In this document: positions 61,526 to 64,000 of the stretch, in pieces | How the letters are laid out: every line of letters starts with the position of its first letter | Position numbering within the stretch: position 1 is the first letter of the stretch | Source: Chloroflexota bacterium | Lineage (GTDB): Bacteria; Chloroflexota; Dehalococcoidia; Lucifugimonadales; JADFKI01 | Assembly (NCBI GenBank): GCA_009840355.1 | Contig: VXNZ01000026.1 | Coordinates: forward strand, 36,921 to 100,920 | Direction of reading: 5' to 3' | DNA: 64,000 nt | Made by a program: the position numbers and the translations under genes | The notes under the pieces: generated by a model | Told to the model about the DNA's origin: nothing | Seen by the model: the letters and a program-made list of their open reading frames with translations, nothing else | Database searches by the model: none

Positions 61526-62770
61526 CTATTCTCGCGGCAGGTCCAAATGGAAGGCGTCGTGCAGCGCGCAGGCGGCTTCGGCAACCTGCGATTCGGATAT
61601 TAGGCAGGTGATGCGAATCTCGGATGTCGTAATCGCGTCTATGTTGATGCCCTTGCCCGCGAGAGCGCGGAACATCTGTGATGCATAGCCCGGCGCGTCC
61701 TGCATACCGGAGCCGACGATGCTCAGCTTGGCGAGTGTGTCGTCGCTGATGGTGCCTCTGCTGCCGAGTTCACGGATGACAGGTTCGACAACATCGAGTG
61801 CGCGGTCGAGGTCGGTGCGCGTAACGGTGAATGTCATATCGGTTGTGCCATCAACGCTCGCGTTCTGCACGATGACATCCACGCTGATGTCGGCTTCGGC
61901 GAGCGGCTCGAACAGGCTCGCCGCGATGCCGGGCCTGTCGATGACGCCGAGCACCGTTATCTTCGCCACATTCGTGTCCGTCGCGATTCCCCTCACGCGA
62001 TTCCGTATTTCGCCCACATTGCTGTTCATCTCGCTGTCTCCGTGGATGTCCCCGTGAATAAGCGTGCCCGCCGCGTCCGTGAAACTGGATGCCACGAGTA
62101 TCGGCACATTGTAGTGCATTCCCATTTCGATAGAGCGCGGATTCATCTTCGCGCCGTAGCTTGCAAGCTCGAGCATTTCCTCGAAGCCCACTTCGTCCAA
62201 CTTTCTCGCGGTCGGCACTAGACGCGGGTCCGCCGTGTAGATGCCGTCCACATCGGTATAGACCTCGCAGCGATCCGCTTCGACGCCCGCAGCGATTGCC
62301 ACTGCTGTCGTGTCAGAGCCGCCGCGACCGAGCGTGGTGATGTCCAAGTCTTCGGTGATGCCCTGAAAGCCCGCGACAATGACGATGTTGCCTGCATCCA
62401 CTTCTCCGATAATGCGCTCCGGCGACACGCCCGCGATGCGCGCCCTGCCGTAGCTGGAATCGGTGCGAATACCCGCTTGTGCACCGCTAAGGCTGACGGA
62501 CGCGTAGCCCATCGAGCGCAGCGCCATCGCCATCAGTGTGCAGGACACTAGTTCGCCGGTGGAGAGCAGCACGTCCATTTCGCGCGCGTCCGGTCGGTTC
62601 GAGATTTCGTTCGCCAAGTCGATGAGATCGTCAGTGGTGTCGCCCATAGCGGACACGACGGCGATGACGCTGTTGCCCGCGTCCCTGCTGCGCGCGATGC
62701 GCCCGGCGACATTGCGAATCTTGTCGGCGTCCGCAAGCGAGCTTCCGCCGTATTTTTGTACGATTAGCAT
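61526..62770 (-). CDS. lysC: Aspartate kinase
   Basis: This 414-aa enzyme phosphorylates aspartate, the first step to lysine, threonine and methionine. It has KYGGSSLAD at the start, VVSAMGDTTDDLIDLA, RGGSDTTAVAIA, a TDVDGIYTADPR motif and two C-terminal ACT domains for feedback control. No other pathway gene is adjacent. A short family E tract stands right before the start codon. Confidence 0.96.
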   Translation of the reverse strand: MLIVQKYGGSSLADADKIRNVAGRIARSRDAGNSVIAVVSAMGDTTDDLIDLANEISNRPDAREMDVLLSTGELVSCTLMAMALRSMGYASVSLSGAQAGIRTDSSYGRARIAGVSPERIIGEVDAGNIVIVAGFQGITEDLDITTLGRGGSDTTAVAIAAGVEADRCEVYTDVDGIYTADPRLVPTARKLDEVGFEEMLELASYGAKMNPRSIEMGMHYNVPILVASSFTDAAGTLIHGDIHGDSEMNSNVGEIRNRVRGIATDTNVAKITVLGVIDRPGIAASLFEPLAEADISVDVIVQNASVDGTTDMTFTVTRTDLDRALDVVEPVIRELGSRGTISDDTLAKLSIVGSGMQDAPGYASQMFRALAGKGINIDAITTSEIRITCLISESQVAEAACALHDAFHLDLPRE

Positions 62771-62779
62771 GGTGGTGTG

Positions 62780-62799
62780 TCAGTCTTTCAGTCATCAGT
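62780..62799 (+). repeat. Family E short tract
   Basis: TCAGT units at 62780, 62788 (8 bp apart) and 62795 (7 bp apart). In the minus-strand transcript these are ACTGA units 10-30 nt upstream of the lysC start. The stop codon of the upstream gene lies inside the tract. Confidence 0.5.
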
Positions 62800-63514
62800 T
62801 CTTCGACATTTCGGTCGAGTTCAGAAGAGCGTATTCCTTCTGCCACACTGCGTCATTATTTTTGGTGAATTTCACGTAGTTGTACTCGTCCAATACTTTC
62901 GCAAGAGAGTTGCCGCAAGATACCAATGAACTTATAGCATCTTCACGACTATGACCTTCATTCTCCACTACCTGTCTAATGGCGAATTCAGCGAGTCTTT
63001 GCATTCGTGGCAGGAAACGGTAAGCGTAGCCCTTCCCTTTTGTATCACTCCCGAGTCCATATCCACCTCTGATAGCATCATCCCACATAATAAAAAGTGA
63101 AGGATTGATTGCGTGCAGGATTTTTGATGCTGCGGTCGAAGAAAATGTTGTCTTCTTCTGATTCCGTTTCATAGGAGTGTATTGGCATTCCGCGATGGTA
63201 TCAAAGGACTCGGCTATCAATTGGCGGTGATCCATGAAATTGTCCAATACGGTCAAATCTTCCAACTCCAACAGATTCGGTAGTACTTGACTTATAGTAC
63301 GCTGGAGGACTTCCGCATTTATCTGGTCCCACCTAAAGTTGCTGAACGCTTTGAATTGAGCAAGGAAATTTCTAAGGCTATCAATCATTGGCTGATCAAT
63401 TGCTTGCACATTCCACTTTGCAAAGAAACCAGCATAACTTTCGTCATAGGCTGTTTCAACTCTATGATATTCTTCGTACCCTAGGCGTATAGCTTCATAC
63501 AACATATACACCAA
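62795..63514 (-). CDS. Hypothetical protein, unknown family
   Basis: This 239-aa soluble, helix-rich protein has a central NPSLFIMWDDAIRGGYGLG and an N-terminal EEYHRVETAYDESYAGFF. No catalytic motif is clear. GC is lower than in the neighbours, and a family A repeat lies just upstream, so it may be acquired. Its stop lies within a family E tract. Confidence 0.65.
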   Translation of the reverse strand: MVYMLYEAIRLGYEEYHRVETAYDESYAGFFAKWNVQAIDQPMIDSLRNFLAQFKAFSNFRWDQINAEVLQRTISQVLPNLLELEDLTVLDNFMDHRQLIAESFDTIAECQYTPMKRNQKKTTFSSTAASKILHAINPSLFIMWDDAIRGGYGLGSDTKGKGYAYRFLPRMQRLAEFAIRQVVENEGHSREDAISSLVSCGNSLAKVLDEYNYVKFTKNNDAVWQKEYALLNSTEMSKN

Positions 63515-63541
63515 CCATCCTTCGCCAAACTATAATCCCAA

Positions 63542-63570
63542 TTATACCCATCCCGTCCATCGATGTTAGC
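63542..63570. repeat. Family A repeat supplying a stop codon
   Basis: TACCCATCCCGTCCATCGAT followed by GTTAG. The TTA at 63566-63568 is the reverse of the TAA ending the Uma2 gene. Confidence 0.6.
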
Positions 63571-64000
63571 CCCTCGCCAACTTCCCCTGAAATACATCGT
63601 CCAAGTCGATGGTCAGATTCCCCAGCGTCTCAGATACGAGGGCCTGGCCAGTGCCGTACTCGCCTGCGTCTTCGAGTTTGCCATCGCGCAGCAGTAGAAC
63701 TGCGAGTTTGCGCTCCCGCGGATCGACAAGCCACATCTCTTTGACGCCGTGCCGTTCGTATAGTTCGCGCTTTCGCGTTCTGTCAAGCCTTGATGTGGAC
63801 GGCGACAGAATTTCCACCACCAAGTCCGGGGCGCCCCGAACATTCGCCGCCGTGATTATGTCAGCGCGATCTGCTGCGATAAATAGCAGGTTAGGCTGCG
63901 CTACATCATGGTCCGTAAAGATAACATCAAACGGCGCGCAGTAGAGTCGTTCCAAGCCAGATTGGCGCACAGATTGCAACAGATGTATCAAGTTCATCAG
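63566..64000 (-). CDS. Uma2 family restriction-endonuclease-fold protein (partial)
   Basis: The C-terminal part of an Uma2 (DUF820) protein: APDLVVEILSPSTSRLDRTRK and YERHGVKEMWLVDPRERKL, with the E of VEILSPST as a putative PD-(D/E)XK residue. The frame runs off the window edge. The apparent ATG at 63997 is probably internal, because the conserved N-terminal ELIDGE part is missing. Confidence 0.85.
   Translation of the reverse strand: MMNLIHLLQSVRQSGLERLYCAPFDVIFTDHDVAQPNLLFIAADRADIITAANVRGAPDLVVEILSPSTSRLDRTRKRELYERHGVKEMWLVDPRERKLAVLLLRDGKLEDAGEYGTGQALVSETLGNLTIDLDDVFQGKLARG

Overview
The window looks like a chromosomal segment of a GC-rich bacterium, most likely a Chloroflexota member of the Dehalococcoidia/SAR202 type. 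This is an inference from gene content: three luciferase-like flavin oxidoreductases, a DUF1501/DUF1800 pair, an FGly-type sulfatase, Gfo/Idh/MocA and SDR oxidoreductases, class II LysRS, and a branched-chain-type 2-oxoacid dehydrogenase next to lipB. No rRNA or tRNA gene was found.

Layout. 1-1.4 kb: low-complexity edge, a strong hairpin, and an orphan NarL-type regulator whose phosphoacceptor Asp is Gly. 1.5-8.2 kb: AddB-like/AddA-like helicase-nuclease pair. 8.4-14 kb: secreted subtilase with a 42-bp repeat linker, a DUF805 protein and an operon of tiny membrane proteins. 14-19 kb: an LLM oxidoreductase, then a TnpB/Cas12-like RuvC nuclease with a short 61-bp-period CRISPR array starting 18 bp after its stop, then Gfo/Idh and a methyltransferase. 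19-25 kb: tandem small paralogues, S9 peptidase, rhomboid protease, relics of an antitoxin and a second rhomboid, and a hicAB operon. 25-31 kb: housekeeping (lysS, rsmD, coaD, a coiled-coil protein), arsM and a K+ channel. 31-45 kb: lipoprotein metalloprotease, VOC proteins, SDRs, a Lon-N protein, hydrolase, sulfatase, NHL propeller, DUF1501 and DUF1800. 45-54 kb: peptide-type ABC importer lacking ATPases, then a 2-oxoacid dehydrogenase E1a-E1b-E2-lipB cluster. 54-64 kb: two LLM oxidoreductases, HAD protein, aspartic protease, RNase PH, TPR protein, a two-domain glycosyltransferase, aspartokinase, an unknown protein and a partial Uma2 protein.

Two things stand out. First, the RuvC nuclease plus mini-array (15.1-17.1 kb) has the makings of a minimal type V-U-like system: intact D/E/D residues, three clear 28-bp repeats, 33-bp spacers, a decayed fourth repeat exactly in phase, and no cas1 or cas2. 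Second, the intergenic DNA is full of dispersed structured repeats. I separate five families: A (CAGGATGGACAGGAT type, often at stop codons), B (CTTCCCC/GGGGAAGG hairpins), C (about 158-bp MITE-like), D (128-bp element with perfect 11-bp terminal inverted repeats) and E (tracts of TCAGTNNN with a strict 8-bp period, twice placed as inverted pairs between genes of one strand).
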